DNA of 64,000 bases from Prorocentrum cordatum (Eukaryota; Sar; Dinophyceae; Prorocentrales; Prorocentraceae): contig CAUYUJ010000669.1 of assembly GCA_963575745.1 (NCBI GenBank), forward strand, positions 1,436,442 to 1,500,441, read 5' to 3'. The notes below the pieces were generated by a model. That model saw only the letters and a list, made by a program, of their open reading frames with translations, did not search any database and was not told where the DNA came from. Of the stretch, positions 1 to 11,973 are shown piece after piece; the first letter of the stretch is position 1; every line of letters starts with the position of its first letter. The position numbers and the translations under genes were made by a program.

Positions 1-105
1 TTCAACATCCCTTCAACATCTGATCAACATCTCCTCGTCGCGCTCCGCATCCCCTCAACATCCCTTCAAAATCCCTTTCGAAACCCCTTCAACATCCCCG
101 CCACG
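1..105 (+). repeat. Degenerate TTCAACATCCC minisatellite
   Basis: The first 105 bases are a degenerate tandem repeat of a 11-13 bp unit close to TTCAACATCCCC. It probably continues beyond the left edge of the window. No coding content is apparent. Confidence 0.7.
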
Positions 106-1015
106 ACCGTGTGTCCTAAGGCGTGATGCTGTGCATGTGCACGGCGCATTGAGATGTTATGGTGTCATACCTGACTAGGTTTGAAGGTTCTGTCGAATTC
201 GGTTCGTGAAGTTATGTGGCGCATTTCCCCCGAGTGCGCCCATCGTTTTACTTTCGTTCGCGTTGTGGGGCCATCGCGCAACTCCGCGTTTCAATTGTGC
301 AGTCGGGGTGTTTCAGTCCCTTGCGGTGGCTGGTTCGCCGTTTTTACATGAGCCTCCACTTCTGCCACTCGCGTTCCGTTGGCGCACTTGCTTGGCCTGC
401 GGCGAATTGAAGCCCTGTCGGCAAACCATGGCAAGTATTGCATAACCTTCGGATGCGGTCGTTGGCAGCTGTTTCGGGTGGGCGTTCAGCGCCCGTCTTT
501 TTTGAGAGGGACGTCCGGCTTACATTAGGAGCGCGTGGGCGGTGTGCTCCTGAACGTCACCCAGAGCCTTTCTCCGACCTAGGGCGGGACAGGGCCCCCA
601 GGCTGCTTCTCCGAGACTCCTCAGCTCCTCTAGGCGGCGAGCGAGGGGGGGAAATGAGAGAGAGAGAGAGAGACGACATTCGCAGAAGGCGGCGGAGTTT
701 TTCAGAAGTCCTTCGGCCTGCTGATCAGTTTTCTGTGCCTTTGGGGAAGGCTTAGAAAATTGTTCAGAGGGCTCGAGCATTCCCGAGCCTTTGAGAAGGC
801 CCGCCTCATAGTCATCACTTCACCCCCGGGTCTGGCCGCCGACTTGAGCTCCTCGGAATGTCCGGCGTCCTAAAGCTTTCATACGCATCCCCACCGCATC
901 GGAATGATTTCCCAAAGAGCGTCAAATGGGCCGCAGCAGACAGCGTGTGCTATCCATTATGTCCCGTCCCGACTGTGCCCAAGGAGTGGGAAGGATGCCC
1001 TCCCACCAGATTCTA
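106..1015. other. Intergenic, no gene recognised
   Basis: Short GC-rich open frames exist on both strands but none has recognisable motifs. A short (GA)n tract lies at about 655-672. I see no RNA gene here. Confidence 0.5.
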
Positions 1016-1241
1016 GGCCTCCCAGATGGGGTCGGAGCAGATGGGGTCGGAGGATCGCGCCGCATCGCCGATGCATCGCCGATGCGGCTGGATGTGGAGC
1101 CCGATTTGCTTCGCGTCGACGTCGCCGATGCATCGCCCACGTCGACGATGCATCGCCAGTGCATCGACGATGCATCGCCGATGCATCGGCGATGCGGCGC
1201 GATCCTCCGACCCCATCTGCTCCGACCCCATCCAGGAGGCC
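1016..1241. mobile_element. Foldback (MITE-like) element, copy 1
   Basis: This is a near-perfect inverted repeat. The left arm (1016 to about 1080, starting GGCCTCCCAGATGGGGTCGG) is mirrored by the right arm (about 1175-1241). The interior is rich in CGATGCATCG palindromes. The element is flanked on both sides by TCTA (1012-1015 and 1242-1245), a plausible 4-bp target duplication. Two relatives lie at 31,876-32,065 and 32,326-32,523. It has no coding capacity, so a non-autonomous transposon is the likely identity; the transposase source is unknown. Confidence 0.75.
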
Positions 1242-2197
1242 TCTACAGATAGCACATGCTGTCTAATTTGAGGGATGCCCGCACCACCCTTCGTACAACC
1301 CAGAATGATTAAGTCTGGAACCGTAAGAACTCCGGTCAGTATCCTTGGGAATTCCCATGGAATTTTAATAATTTGTTAAAGATATTTTGGCATGATCTTC
1401 GGAATAAGGGTGCTTAGTATTTTATGAGGATTGTTGTGGATGTTCAATGTCTTTCAGGGCTCACACCGATCCCCTAAGATAGCGCAGGGATTTCTCGAGG
1501 AGCCCGTTCGGATTCCTGCGGAATCCTGGCGCTCTCAGGAGTTCCGCGGAACCCTGAATGAGCCCGACGAGTGGCATTTAATATTGAGGGTTGGAACCCG
1601 TGTGATCGCGCATTCCTCAGAATTCCTTTGGACATTTGTTTGCACACCTGACAAAAGCCAGTAGGACTCGTCCAGGAATCTTCCATAGTCCCCTGGATTA
1701 GTTTGGGAGTCTGTGGGAAACACACACACGCACACACGAGGAAGACGGAAAAGAGACGGAGGTAGCGGTGTTTCAGAGGTGATATATATATATGTATATA
1801 TATGTATATATGTATATGTAGTCCAATCGGAGGGTTGTGGAATAAGTTATTCCGAATATGCGATGCGTGTCTTGATGTGCAACACGTTGTCCATCTATCT
1901 GGTCTAGACAGTTGGAGAAGCGCGAGGATCACACATATTTGCCGAGAACAACCGACTGGATGGCTTAACCTTGACCTTTTCCCTTTGACCTGGCGCTGGG
2001 CGGGAAGGGTGTCCGAAGGACACGTGGAGCCCGGACTTCAGTGCTACTACACTTTGATCGTAGACCGCTCGCGCACTGCTGCCGTCTGCGGCTGGAGATT
2101 ACTGAAATGCCCCACCGGCGAAACCAGTCTCGGCGCTGGCATTTAGGGGGGGGTAAGGGGGGGGGACTGCCCCAGAGGACGAAACATCGTCCCTCAA
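1242..2197. other. Intergenic with a short TA/TG tract
   Basis: No gene is recognised. A (TA)n/(TATATG)n microsatellite occupies about 1781-1820. The open frames across it are low-complexity. Confidence 0.5.
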
Positions 2198-2312
2198 TTG
2201 CCCATTCTTCGCCAATCGGGGCCTGGTACCCCACTCCGCCCAGGAAGGTCCAGTTTCACCAACAGAGACCAGCCGCCGATTTACCAGCGACGCATCGCCG
2301 ATTCCAGGCTAA
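2198..2312 (+). repeat. 115-bp dispersed repeat, copy 1
   Basis: This block, with the core CCCACTCCGCCCAGGAA and ending in ATCGCCGATTCCAG, recurs at 33,394-33,510 and 34,310-34,420, where the core reads GATAGCCCACCCCGCCCAGG. This copy is the most diverged of the three. Confidence 0.55.
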
Positions 2313-3480
2313 TGCTCCCCCCCCCCTAGCCAGGCCCCCCCTGCCGACCCTATTCATTGCTGCATTTCGAGATTGCCACGCCGAACACCAAGAAGAAGAG
2401 GAGGAGGACGATCAGTGGTGGGCGACCCCCCCCCCCCGAAGGACTCAGCGGGTGCAGCACGCCGGACCCCGCCACTGGCGTGCCCCCGCTGCCCCTCGGC
2501 CGCGCCCTCGGCGTGGACGAGCTCGCGGGGGTGGCCGAAGGCGCGCATCGGGCGTTGCCGCCCCGCTTCGATGCTCTGTCAGAGCGGGTCGGCATCGCAG
2601 GGCCAGCGTGGAGATGCCTTAAGTGACAAATCATATCTTCAACTTGTGATTATCCATGCGTTTCCTTCTTTACGATGGTGCATCCTTGTTTCCGCGCGTC
2701 CGTCAAGTGAAGTGCCCGCGTACTGGCAGTGCCCCCCCCCGCAGGCATTCGCGAGGCTATCGAGGCGGAGCAGGAGATGCTGCTAGCCGCCATAGGCCTT
2801 GCATCTTGTTGTTCCGATGTTGTGCTTTGAAGCTCGCACATTCACCTGGTTAGTGAGCGATTCGAACCGGTTCTACCACATGTGATGTCAGGCTGCCAAG
2901 TGCTGAAGCCTTCCAGCTCCGGGTGCTGGAAAACAGTGGCGCGTGACAGCGTGTGCAAGAAAACGCGGAGTCTAGGCTGAGATGGTACAGTCGGTAGTCT
3001 TGGGAACACTGAAACGCGTGTGGAGGTGCACGCGTTCGCATTCAGATATCTATATGCATAGCTGGGCAGTGTTTTTCCATTATGCTCTTTTTCGGACTCG
3101 GCATGTCTCCAAAATTATATGCGCGTGAAAGAAAGACTCGGCTGCTGAATTGAGTTTGGCATGGCTGCTATGCTGGACCTCCCGGTCTGGCCATACAGAT
3201 TAGATGATTATTGGCCAGCGCCAGCAGGCAGATTGGCATCTTCGAAGCCTTGCACACCTAATCTCTCACGAGCTGTATGCACAAGTTGCTGAGCATCGTG
3301 GCTCGGTCCTGGGATTCACGATGATGGGAGTCAGAGGGAGCTTAAAAGCAGGAGGACGAGCCGGATCTCGTTCACGTCCGCGTCGCTGCCACCGCCTTTG
3401 TGCGGGCCCCACCAGGCGAACAGATGCAGCAGCTGGAGGCAGAGGAAGCGGTGCCCCTCGCGCGGGGCGCGTGGAGGAGT
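2313..3480. other. Intergenic, no gene recognised
   Basis: GC-rich sequence with runs of C and G. Overlapping short ORFs on both strands have no conserved motifs. Confidence 0.45.
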
Positions 3481-3672
3481 AGGAAGAGGAAGAGAGGGCC
3501 CGGGGAGGGGGCCTCTGCAAGAAAACGAGGAGGAGGAGGAAGAGGAGGAGGAGGAGGAGGAGGAGGGGAGGGGTAGGAACGAGCGGAGGAGGAGGAGAAA
3601 GAGGAGGAGGAGGAGGAGGAGGAGGAGGAGGAGGAGGAGGAGGAGGAGGGGGAGAGGGGCGGAGGAGAAGAA
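3481..3672 (+). repeat. Purine tract (GAG/AGG)n
   Basis: A nearly pure purine strand made of GAGGAG units, interrupted near 3571-3590. Translations are poly-Glu, poly-Arg or poly-Pro and are artefacts of the repeat. Confidence 0.85.
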
Positions 3673-3759
3673 GGGATGAGGAGGGGGACAAGTTATAATG
3701 AGGGTGGCCCGTCATTTGATTTTCGCCAGGCGGCCTGTGTTGGATTGCGTTGAACTGAA

Positions 3760-4110
3760 TTGAAATGCTTATCCAGGGTCGATGGCAGTTTTATCCGCTG
3801 GAGGCCAGGATATCCGGGTTGCGCCTTACGACGAGGCATGGCCAGCTCGAGGAAATTATCGAGGGTGCCGGCTGCGCATCACCGGCCGCTCCCTGGGAGT
3901 TTGCCGAAGTGGTGCGCAGCATCGAAAGTCATGTCGCGGCGCGTATGCCAGCTATCGAAGACGCCTACGGCGAATCACCGCCGCCCCCTGCCTTTTTGGA
4001 AGCGCCTATGTGGCCGAACGTTGAGGCCAGACCTGCCAAGCCATCAGACCATGTGATCCCCGAATCGGTTTGGAAAGCCTTCGGGGAACACGTGGGCATC
4101 TTGAAGGTCA
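3760..4110 (+). other. Coding-like head module of a dispersed repeat
   Basis: An ATG at 3765 opens a frame whose first ~115 residues are not low-complexity and are rich in aromatic and acidic residues. It then runs into the CTTGGG array. The segment from about 3955 (TATCGAAGACGCC) to 4110 recurs at 54,269-54,430, again directly in front of a CTTGGG array. This suggests it is a conserved part of a repeat unit, perhaps a captured exon fragment. I recognise no protein family. Confidence 0.4.
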
Positions 4111-5735
4111 TCTTGGCCGTCTTGGAGGCCTCTTGGGCGATCTTTCGGCGATTTTTGGGGGCTCTTGGGCCGTCTCGGGCCGTCGGAAGGCCGAAAAGAA
4201 GGAAATGTCAAAATCCGTCAAAAACCTGAGGAACATCCATGTTTTTGGCCTCTTCTGGCCTTCCTGGAGGCCCTCTTGGGGGCCTCTTGGGCCGTCTTGG
4301 GCCAGCTTCGAGCCAACTTCGGCCATCTTGGTGGGTTACTGGCACGTCTGACGCCGTCGGGAGCCGTCTTGTGGGCCTCATTGGGCCCACGGGGGACCAT
4401 CTTGGGGCGCTTCGGGGCCGTCTTGGAGGCCATCTTGGACGTCTTGGAGGCCATCTTGGGCGTGTTGGAGGCCTCTTGGGCCGTCTTGAGGCCCTCTTGG
4501 GGCCTTCTTGGGGGCCTCTTGGGCCGTCATGGGGCCATCTTGGAGGCCTCTTGGGTGCTGTTGGGGCGATGTTGGGGACCTCTTGGGCCGTCTTGGGCCG
4601 TCGGAGAGCTGAAAAGAAGAACATGCCAAAATCCTTGAAAAACCTAAGGAAAATCAATGATTTTAACCTATTCGGGCCTTCCTGGAGGGCGTCTTGGAGG
4701 GCTCTTGGGCCGTCTTGGAGGCCTTTTGCGGGCCTTTTGGGCCGTCTTAGACCATCTTGAGGCCATCTTGGGCCGTCTTGGGTGCATCTTGGAGCCATCT
4801 TACCCGTCTTGGAGGCCATCTTGGCCGTCTTGGAAGCATCTTGGAGGCCATCTTGGGCCATCTTGGCCGTCTTGGAGGCCATCTTGGGCCAAGTTGGGGC
4901 AACAAAGGCATTGACAGATGGATTTTCGGAAACTTGCGGGTGGCCGGCGGGACGGGCCGAAGCCCACTGGGGAGTTCTTTTAGAAAAAGAACCAAAACCA
5001 AAACCTGAAACATCCAGCACGCCGTGCACCCCTGTGGCAAGACCACAGGGGGCGGCGGATCAAATGGCCGTCGGCCCATCCCGCCACCGTGCTTGGGTTT
5101 TGGGTCGGAGTCCTCATGGACGCTTCTTGGGGTCTCTCGAGAGCGCTCTCGGGGGCCTCTGCCTGAGTGGAGCTTGGGGGCCTCCTGGGAGCTTCTTGGG
5201 AGCCTCTTGGGGCCCTCTTGGGGCCTCCTGGGGCTCTCTTGGAGCCTCTTGGGGGCCTCCTGGGGGCCTCTTAGAGCCTCATGGGGGCCTCCTGGGGGCC
5301 TCTTAGAGCCTCATGGGGGCCTCTTGGGACCGAAAGCTCGAAATGTTCATTCGGGTTCCCCTTCTGGGCGCCCTCTTGGGGCCGTCCTGGGGCCCCTCTT
5401 GGGCCGTTCCAGGGGCCTCTTGGGACGTCTTGGGGCCCTCTTGCGCTGTCTTGGAGCCTTCTTGGGAGCTTGTTGGGCCGTCCTGGGGTGATCTTGGGGG
5501 CCTCTTGGGCCGTCTTGGAGTGTCAGTAAGCCGAAATAGCCAAACGCGGAAATTCTTCAAAAACCATCGACTAATCAATGATTTGTGTCTCTTGGAGCTC
5601 TCTTGGGGGTGCTCTTGGAGGCCTCTTTGGCCGTCTTGGAGGCGTTTTGGGCCGTTTGGCGGCAATCTTGGGCGTCTTGGAGCCGTCTGGAGGCTCTTTT
5701 GAACTGCTTGTTGGGACTCTCTTGGACCGGCTTGG
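4111..5735 (+). repeat. CTTGGG higher-order repeat array 1
   Basis: A long degenerate array of 10-12 bp units (GGCCTCTTGGG, CCGTCTTGGG, CCATCTTGG). Conserved AT-richer spacers lie at 4182-4250, 4600-4670 and 5520-5590 (spacer B, with GCCGAAAA and GATTTT), and another at 5331-5360 (spacer A, with GCTCGAAATGTTC). A CATCCCGCCACCGTG motif at 5077-5091 marks the start of a unit also found at 7285, 55,273 and 60,393. Long ORFs here on both strands come from the repeat and are not genes. Confidence 0.85.
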
Positions 5736-6055
5736 GGCGCTCTTGGGTCGTCCCCGGGCTGTTCCAGACCTTGAAGGAGGGGGGGGGGGCCGGCGGCAGA
5801 CCCTCGGAGGGACTTTCAGGGAGGTTTTTGACCAGGCATTGGCGAATGGGACTAAAGACTGTGCCAAACACTCTGTCAGAGAGGTCTCGCACGGCTCAAC
5901 CCGCAGGGCGGGAGCGGCCAGATCTTAAGGGCTTCGCCCTCTGCCGCCGGCCCCCCTATTACTAGTGCGTGCGGCTGCGTGGATAGCGCCGTGGGAGCTT
6001 CTCGTGGCAGGCTTCTCGGCAGCGTCTGCGGATCATTGTTGGCGCTTCGTTAAAG
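5736..6055. other. Intergenic spacer between arrays
   Basis: Contains a G-run at about 5781-5790 and otherwise unique-looking sequence. No gene recognised. Confidence 0.4.
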
Positions 6056-6625
6056 CCGTTTTGGAGTCTCTTGGATCATATTTTGGGTATTTTGGGGGTC
6101 TCCTTGGGACCTCTTGGGAGCCTCTTGGGGCCTCCTGGCGCCCTCTCGGGGCGAAAAAGCGAGTTTTCGGTTTGTGGACTTCTCTCTTGGGAACGTCTTT
6201 GGGCCCTTTTGGGTCGTCTGGGGCGCCTCTCAGACCGTCTTTGGGCCCTCTTCGGCCGTCTCGGGGCCGTCTTGGGGGCCTCTAGGGCCGTCATGGGGGC
6301 TTCTAGGGCCGTCTTGGGGTGATCTTGGTAACTTGTTGGTCCGCCTCTGAGCGTCGGATAGCCGAAAAGGCGAAAAGGCCACATATCGTTCAAACACGTT
6401 TGGAAACTTGTTGATTTTTGTTTCGTGGGGCCCTCTTGGGAGGCTTTTTGGACGACTCTTGACCGTCTTGGGAGCATCTTGGGCCGTCTTGGGGCCATCG
6501 TGGGGCATCTTGGGGCCATCTTTGGCCGTCTTGGCTTCCTGAGGCTCTCTTCGGAGCCTCTTCGGGCAATCTTGGAGGCCTCTCGGGCTGTTCTGGTCGC
6601 GCGGTGGCGTCACCATGAGAACCTT
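6056..6625 (+). repeat. CTTGGG higher-order repeat array 2
   Basis: Same 10-12 bp degenerate unit in the same orientation as array 1. Spacer A lies at about 6150-6180 and spacer B at 6352-6415. Confidence 0.85.
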
Positions 6626-7284
6626 GGGGTGGCCCAGAGCAACCAGGATTTGAGGTTCACCCCCCACCCGTTGGCTGTTTGGTGGCGCGGCGGGGCCCCC
6701 TAGCAGACAATAAACAAGAGGCAGGAAACAGGACTGGAGAGACATAAGGCCAAACAACAAATGACAACACATAACACATGGCAGCAGACCGCACACATCT
6801 TCGCAGCCTTGCGCTCCCAGAGGGGGCCGGCGGTTTTTCAGGCCGCGTCATGGTCGCAAAGAGAAAACGATTTCGAGTACAGCTGCAGCAATTCAGGCCG
6901 TAACTGACATCTCGCGAAATATTGCCGATCTTGTAATCGGAATCAGGGAAAGGATGGCCAGACCAAACACGAATGGGCCCAGTTTCGCAAGGGCCTGCCG
7001 AGCAGCCCCTACGTGGAGAACATCAGCATGGAGAGGAGGACGAATACCCAACATAAAAACCATACCACTAAGTGGCACACGCGCGACTCGTACTTCGTCG
7101 ACGATGCTCACAATCCGCCGTGGTGCCCCACTAGGGCTCCCGCTCAGCCGCCGCAGACCGACCAGCGCCTAGTATCGAACGGACCAGTTCAACCCGAACC
7201 ACACCGAGTGGAAAGAACACGACGCCAATTTTGGCGGGTGGTCGGCTGCATATCGGATTGGATAAGCGCTAATGGCCTCTTGCC
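6626..7284. other. Intergenic, no gene recognised
   Basis: Mixed sequence, less repetitive than its neighbours. The ORFs have no recognisable domain. Confidence 0.4.
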
Positions 7285-7680
7285 CATCCCGCCACCGTGC
7301 CTTGGTTGTTGGTCTGAACCTCTTAGATGGTCGTTGGAGTCTCGGGGCTCTCGCTCCAGGAGGCAGTTTGGGGCCTCTGGGGGGCTGTTTGGGGTCTCTT
7401 TTGGGCCTCTGGGGAGCCTCTTGCCCAGTGGGGGCCTCTTGAGGCCTCTTCGGGCTTCTCGGGGACCTCTTGGGGCCTCCTGGGCGCCTCGTGGGGCGCA
7501 AGGCTCGGAATTTCGGTTCGCGTTCCCCCGATTGGGCCTCTCTTGGAGCCATCTTGGGACCCTTATGGGCCGTCTTGGGCGCCTCTTGAGCCGTCTTGGG
7601 GCCCTCCTGGGCCGTCTTGGGACCATCCTTGGGGCCTCTAGGGCCGTCTTGCGGCGGTCTTGGGGCCGGAGCGTCGGACC
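7285..7680 (+). repeat. CTTGGG higher-order repeat array 3
   Basis: Starts with CATCCCGCCACCGTG at 7285-7299, followed by CCTCTTGGGG units, spacer A at about 7497-7530, then CCGTCTTGGG units. Confidence 0.8.
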
Positions 7681-7840
7681 CTAGAACAGTTGAGAACCCC
7701 CAAAACATTGAATTACCTTGTGACGTACCCAACCCATTTGTATCATGGGAAACGAAGAGTTGGCCGAAACTTGCACGGACAATCAAATTGCAGGATCCGT
7801 TGTTTGATATGTAAGCTACTTGGGACAAGCTCAGCAGCCC

Positions 7841-8661
7841 TCGAAAGTGGCGACAGTTTCACAGATCGCAGCCCCCAGCAGCCCTCGAAACGCAGCGACG
7901 AGCGAGGTAAGAAAGTGGCGACAGTTTCACAGATCGCAGCCCCCCAGGGATGGCGAGGTCCCATTTGAATCCGCCGTGGGTACCCACTGTGCTGGGCCCC
8001 CCAGCAGGCCTCGAAAGTGGCGACAGTTTCACAGATCGCAGCCCCCCAGGGATGGCGAGGTCCCATTTGAATCCGCCGCGGGTGCACACTGTGCTGGGCC
8101 CCCCAGCAGGCCTCGAAAGTGGCGACAGTTTCACAGATCGCAGCCCCCCAGGGATGGCGAGGTCCCATTTGAATCCGCCGCGGGTGCACACTGTGCTGGG
8201 CCCCCCAGCAGGCCTCGAAAGTGGCGACAGTTTCACAGATCGCAGCCCCCCAGGGATGGCGAGGTCCCATTTGAATCCGCCGCGGGTGCACACTGTGCTG
8301 GGCCCCCCAGCAGGCCTCGAAAGTGGCGACAGTTTCACAGATCGCAGCCCCCCAGGGATGGCGAGGTCCCATTTGAATCCGCCGCGTGGCACACTGTGCT
8401 GGGCCCCCCAGCAGGCCTCGAAAGTGGCGACAGTTTCACAGATCGCAGCCCCCCAGGGATGGCGAGGTCCCATTTGAATCCGCCGCGGGTGCACACTGTG
8501 CTGGGCCCCCCAGCAGGCCTCGAAAGTGGCGACAGTTTCACAGATCGCAGCCCCCCAGGGATGGCGAGGTCCATTTGAATCCGCCGCGGGTGCACACTGT
8601 GCTGGGCCCCCCAGCAGGCCTCGAAAGTGGCGACAGTTTCACAGATCGCAGCCCCCCAGCT
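7841..8661 (+). repeat. 102-bp tandem satellite
   Basis: The marker TCGAAAGTGG begins at 7841, 8011, 8113, 8215, 8317, 8418, 8520 and 8621, giving a 101-102 bp unit with very little divergence. The first interval is irregular. A 17-bp sequence (CGCAGCGACGAGCGAGG) brackets the array at 7891 and 8666. Since 102 is a multiple of three, ORFs of up to about 250 codons run through on both strands; these are by-products. Confidence 0.95.
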
Positions 8662-8765
8662 GGCACGCAGCGACGAGCGAGGCAAAAGGCAAGGGGGAAG
8701 AGAGGGACGGGAGGGGGTGGGAAGGAGACGCGCGAGCAGTGCTCTATTCAAAACGAGAACCCAAC

Positions 8766-8995
8766 GCAGGAGGGTTGGGAAAAACCTTAGGAACATGCAT
8801 GATTTTGACCTTTCGGGGCCCTCTTGGGAAGGCTCTCCGGTCTCTCTTGAGGTCGAAGGCTTTTTGGGCCGTCGTGGGGCCATCTTGGGCGTCTTGGATT
8901 GGTCATTTGGCGACTCGGGGCCCTCTTGGGCTGTCTTGGGGGCCTCTCGGGGCCCTCTTGGTCCGTCTGGAGGCCCTCAGAGGCCCGAAAAAGTC
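8766..8995 (+). repeat. CTTGGG array 4 (fragment)
   Basis: A short array introduced by a spacer B relative at 8770-8815 (AAAAACCTTAGGAACATGCATG), followed by CCCTCTTGGG units. Confidence 0.7.
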
Positions 8996-9840
8996 ACGCG
9001 GGGATCTGCCGGGAACCCCAGCGGGCACGCCCGAAGCCCAAGAAGGTTTGGCAATTTGGGGGTCCAGGCTCGTGAGGATTAAATGAAGGATTGGGGACTG
9101 AGGCTTAAGGGATCAGGTAAAGGACCTAAGGACACGCCCACTCCATGCCCAGCGGAGATTGAAATTACGAGTTCCGTCCACTTGTTGTGTACATTCGCTC
9201 AGAGTCTAATTGTGGCAATCATATACAAACGAGGATTAACCACCACGACCAGTTGGAGGAGCGGACCATCGCGGCAAACATGTAGTTTAAGATCGTTGCA
9301 CAGAGACAGTTGTCCGACACATGTCTTGAACATTTCGGCCCGTACTTCTTATTGTATGTTGCTTGGCATGGTCTGGCAAACTGATTTCTGCTAGGCGTGT
9401 CGCTACGGCCATGGCGGCGAGTTTTGCAGAAAAAGCAGGGTAGCAGGCAAAGGGTACGCGGGACAGGTCTCACCGTAAAGCGAGAGGGCCGTTCTCGCGC
9501 GGGGGGGGGCGTCTCTTTCCGCAAGCGAGTGCCATCGTGATCTCCCATGCTCATCTTTAATGCCGTCGCTGCTTCAGTTCAAGTGCTGCGCAAGTAATGC
9601 AGACTTTAAGGCGCACCGCGGCGGCGTCTAAGTTGAATCCCAATCATTCTATCGCAACGACGCAATGATTGCATTGCTGTCATCCTTGGTTATGCACCTT
9701 CGTCGTCTCAGCTAGTACAGGGACCATCGGAATTTCAGGTAACTGTCAAAACTAAGGGAGAGGACGGGGACGAGGGGGAGCAGGGGGAGTTTGGGAAGAC
9801 AACGGCAACGACAAAGACGACACAGACGGGGAAGCAGAGT
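8996..9840. other. Intergenic, no gene recognised
   Basis: Relatively unique, lower-GC sequence. Short ORFs only, with no motif I can assign. Confidence 0.4.
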
Positions 9841-10848
9841 CTGATGTTGATGATGATGATGTTGATGATGATGATGATGATGATGATGACGACGACGATG
9901 ATGATGACGCTGATGATGGCCACGACGACGACGATGACGATGACGATGACGACCACGACAATGACGAGGATGCTGATGATGATTGTGGTGGAGGTGGGGA
10001 TGGTGATACTGAGCTTGATGATGAGGATGATCAGGATGATCAGGATGATGATGATGCTGATGATGATGATAATGCTGATGATGAGGATGAGGATGAGGAT
10101 GAGGAGGACAAGGATGAGGATGAGGATGCGTATGGCGATGATGATGGTGATGATGATGGTGGTGCTGATAATGTTAATAATACTTATGGTGATGGTGATG
10201 GTGACGATGATGTTGAGGAAGGTGAACATGATGATGATGCTTGTACTGATACTGCTGCTGATGTTAATGATGATGATGATGCTGATGACGATGATGATGC
10301 TGATGATGACGAAGCTGTTGCTGCTGTCGCTGCTTCTGACGACGACGATGATGAGGATGCGGATGGGGATGATGATGATGATGCTGATGATGATGATGAT
10401 GCTGATGATGATGATGACGGTCACGGTGATGATGATGATGCTGCTGTTGATGCCGGTGATGATGATGCTAATGAAGATGATGATGATGCTGATGATGATG
10501 ATGATGATGATGACGATGATGATGATGATGATGATGATGCTGATGATGATGATGTTGATGATGTTGATGACGATACTGATGATGATGATGTTGGTGATGG
10601 TGGTGATGCTGATGATGAGGATGAGGATGAGGATGAGGATGATGAGGATGATGAGGATGATGATGCTGATTCGGATGATGATGCTGTTGATGATGATGAC
10701 GATGATGACGATGATGGTGATGGCGATGGCGATGACGTTGCTGACGATGGTGGTGGTGTTGTGGTGGTGCTGCTGAGAACGATCCTGATTATGGTGATTG
10801 TGATGGTGGTGATCATGCTAGTGGTGATATAGGTTGTGATGAGGATGG

Positions 10849-10902
<54 letters not shown>

Positions 10903-10955
10903 CGATGATGGTGATGGCGATGGCGATGACGATGACGGGCAATGAAGATGACGGG
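9841..10955 (+). repeat. 1.1-kb GAT/GAC microsatellite
   Basis: An imperfect (GAT)n array with interspersed GAC, GCT, GGT and GTT triplets. All frames stay open, giving poly-Asp, poly-Met and poly-Ile/Ser translations. The interruptions are triplet-sized, so the three-base phase holds for long stretches. Confidence 0.95.
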
Positions 10956-11070
10956 CGATGACGATGAGGAGGAGGAGAAGGAGGTGGAGGAGGAGAAGGG
11001 CCAGGAGGAGGAGCAGGAGGACCAGGAGGAGGAGGAGGAGGAGGAGGAGGGGAGTGAAGGGGAGGAGGAT
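10956..11070 (+). repeat. GAG/GGA purine tract
   Basis: A purine-rich strand of GGAGGAGGAG units continuing from the GAT array. Confidence 0.85.
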
Positions 11071-11590
11071 GCGCGGAGGATGTCATCCCTCTCTCTCCGA
11101 GCCGCCGTGCTTCCTCGGTGCCCCTCCCTTCCCCCTCCACGTGATAACGCCCAGAGGACGCCCGCAGGGTCTACTCGGCCACGCGCGGCGGGGGGCCCTC
11201 GACCTCCAAGCTGCAGCAGTTCGTGCACAGCCTGCAGGACGCACCGCTGCCGCCTCTCGAAGAGCATGAAACGTCACAACCATGAACTCCTCTTCCTCCT
11301 CTTAGCTCCTGCCTCATCCTCCTCTCTTCTGCTCTCTTGTCCTCTCTCTTAATCCTCGCTTCCTCCCTCCGCCTCTCTCCTCCTCTTCACTATCCTCTCC
11401 TCATCTTCACTAATCTGCTCCATCGCTTCTATCTCTCCTCCTCCTCCTCCTCCTCCTCCTCCTCCTCCTCCTCCTCCTCGGCAAGAACAAAGCGACAAAG
11501 ACAAACATCACTTGAAGGAAGTCTGAGCGACCTTCGACAGTTTATGTGCTGCGCAGTTTGTCATTATTGAATCGCTTCGCTCATTCCGCC
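11071..11590. other. Intergenic with (CTC)n tract at 11,425-11,480
   Basis: No gene recognised. Pyrimidine-rich sequence leads to a (TCC)n microsatellite at about 11,425-11,480, on the opposite strand polarity to the purine tract before it. Confidence 0.5.
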
Positions 11591-11968
11591 GGCCCGTATC
11601 GTGCCATCGCGGGGTCTTGGGGGGTTTTGGGGGCCTTTGGAAGCTTCGTGGGAGCTTCTTGGGAACTTTGGGAGGCCTCGTGGATGGCTCTGGGTGGGCC
11701 CTCTTGGTGGTCTTTTGGGGGGGTCTGCCTGGCCTCTTGGGGGCCTCCTGGGAGCTTCCTGGGGGTCTCTTGGGGGCCTCTTGGGGCTTTCTTGCGGCCT
11801 GTTGGGGGCCTCTTGGGGCTCTCTTGGGGGCTTCGTGGGGCTACTTGGGGGCTTGTAGGGGCATTTCGGGGGCGTGTTTGGGCGGGAGGCTCAAAATTTC
11901 CGTTCAGGTTGCCCCTGTGGACCTCAATCATGGGGCCGTCTTGGGGCCTCTTGGACCGTCTTGAGGGT
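11591..11968 (+). repeat. CTTGGG array 5, left of the copia insertion
   Basis: CCTCTTGGGGG units, then spacer A at about 11,887-11,920, then CCGTCTTGGG units up to the target duplication. The sequence resumes at 28,341, so the retrotransposon split one array. Confidence 0.85.
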
Positions 11969-11973
11969 TTCTT
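11969..11973. other. Target site duplication (left), TTCTT
   Basis: TTCTT precedes the left LTR here and follows the right LTR at 28,341-28,345. The empty-site sequence GAGGGTTTCTTGGGCC can be read uninterrupted in the neighbouring repeat units near 28,715 and 29,105, which supports a 5-bp duplication. Confidence 0.85.

Noticed and set aside
2855-2875. tRNA T-loop-like GATTCGAACC
   Set aside because: No cloverleaf or A-box could be built around it.
4208-5029. 273-codon minus-strand ORF rich in Pro/Arg/Asp/Gly
   Set aside because: Antisense reading of the CTTGGG repeat; equivalents appear in each array and change frame with unit length.
7743-8578. 34-residue tandem repeat proteins on both strands
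   Set aside because: Consequence of a 102-bp satellite period; no start context or flanking coding sequence.
7841-8661. CRISPR array
   Set aside because: Whole 102-bp units repeat without variable spacers; the context is eukaryotic.
9735-11267. Long ORFs (200-310 codons) on both strands over the GAT/GAG repeats
   Set aside because: Pure low-complexity translations (Met/Asp, Ile/Ser); every frame is open because the repeat is a stop-free triplet.
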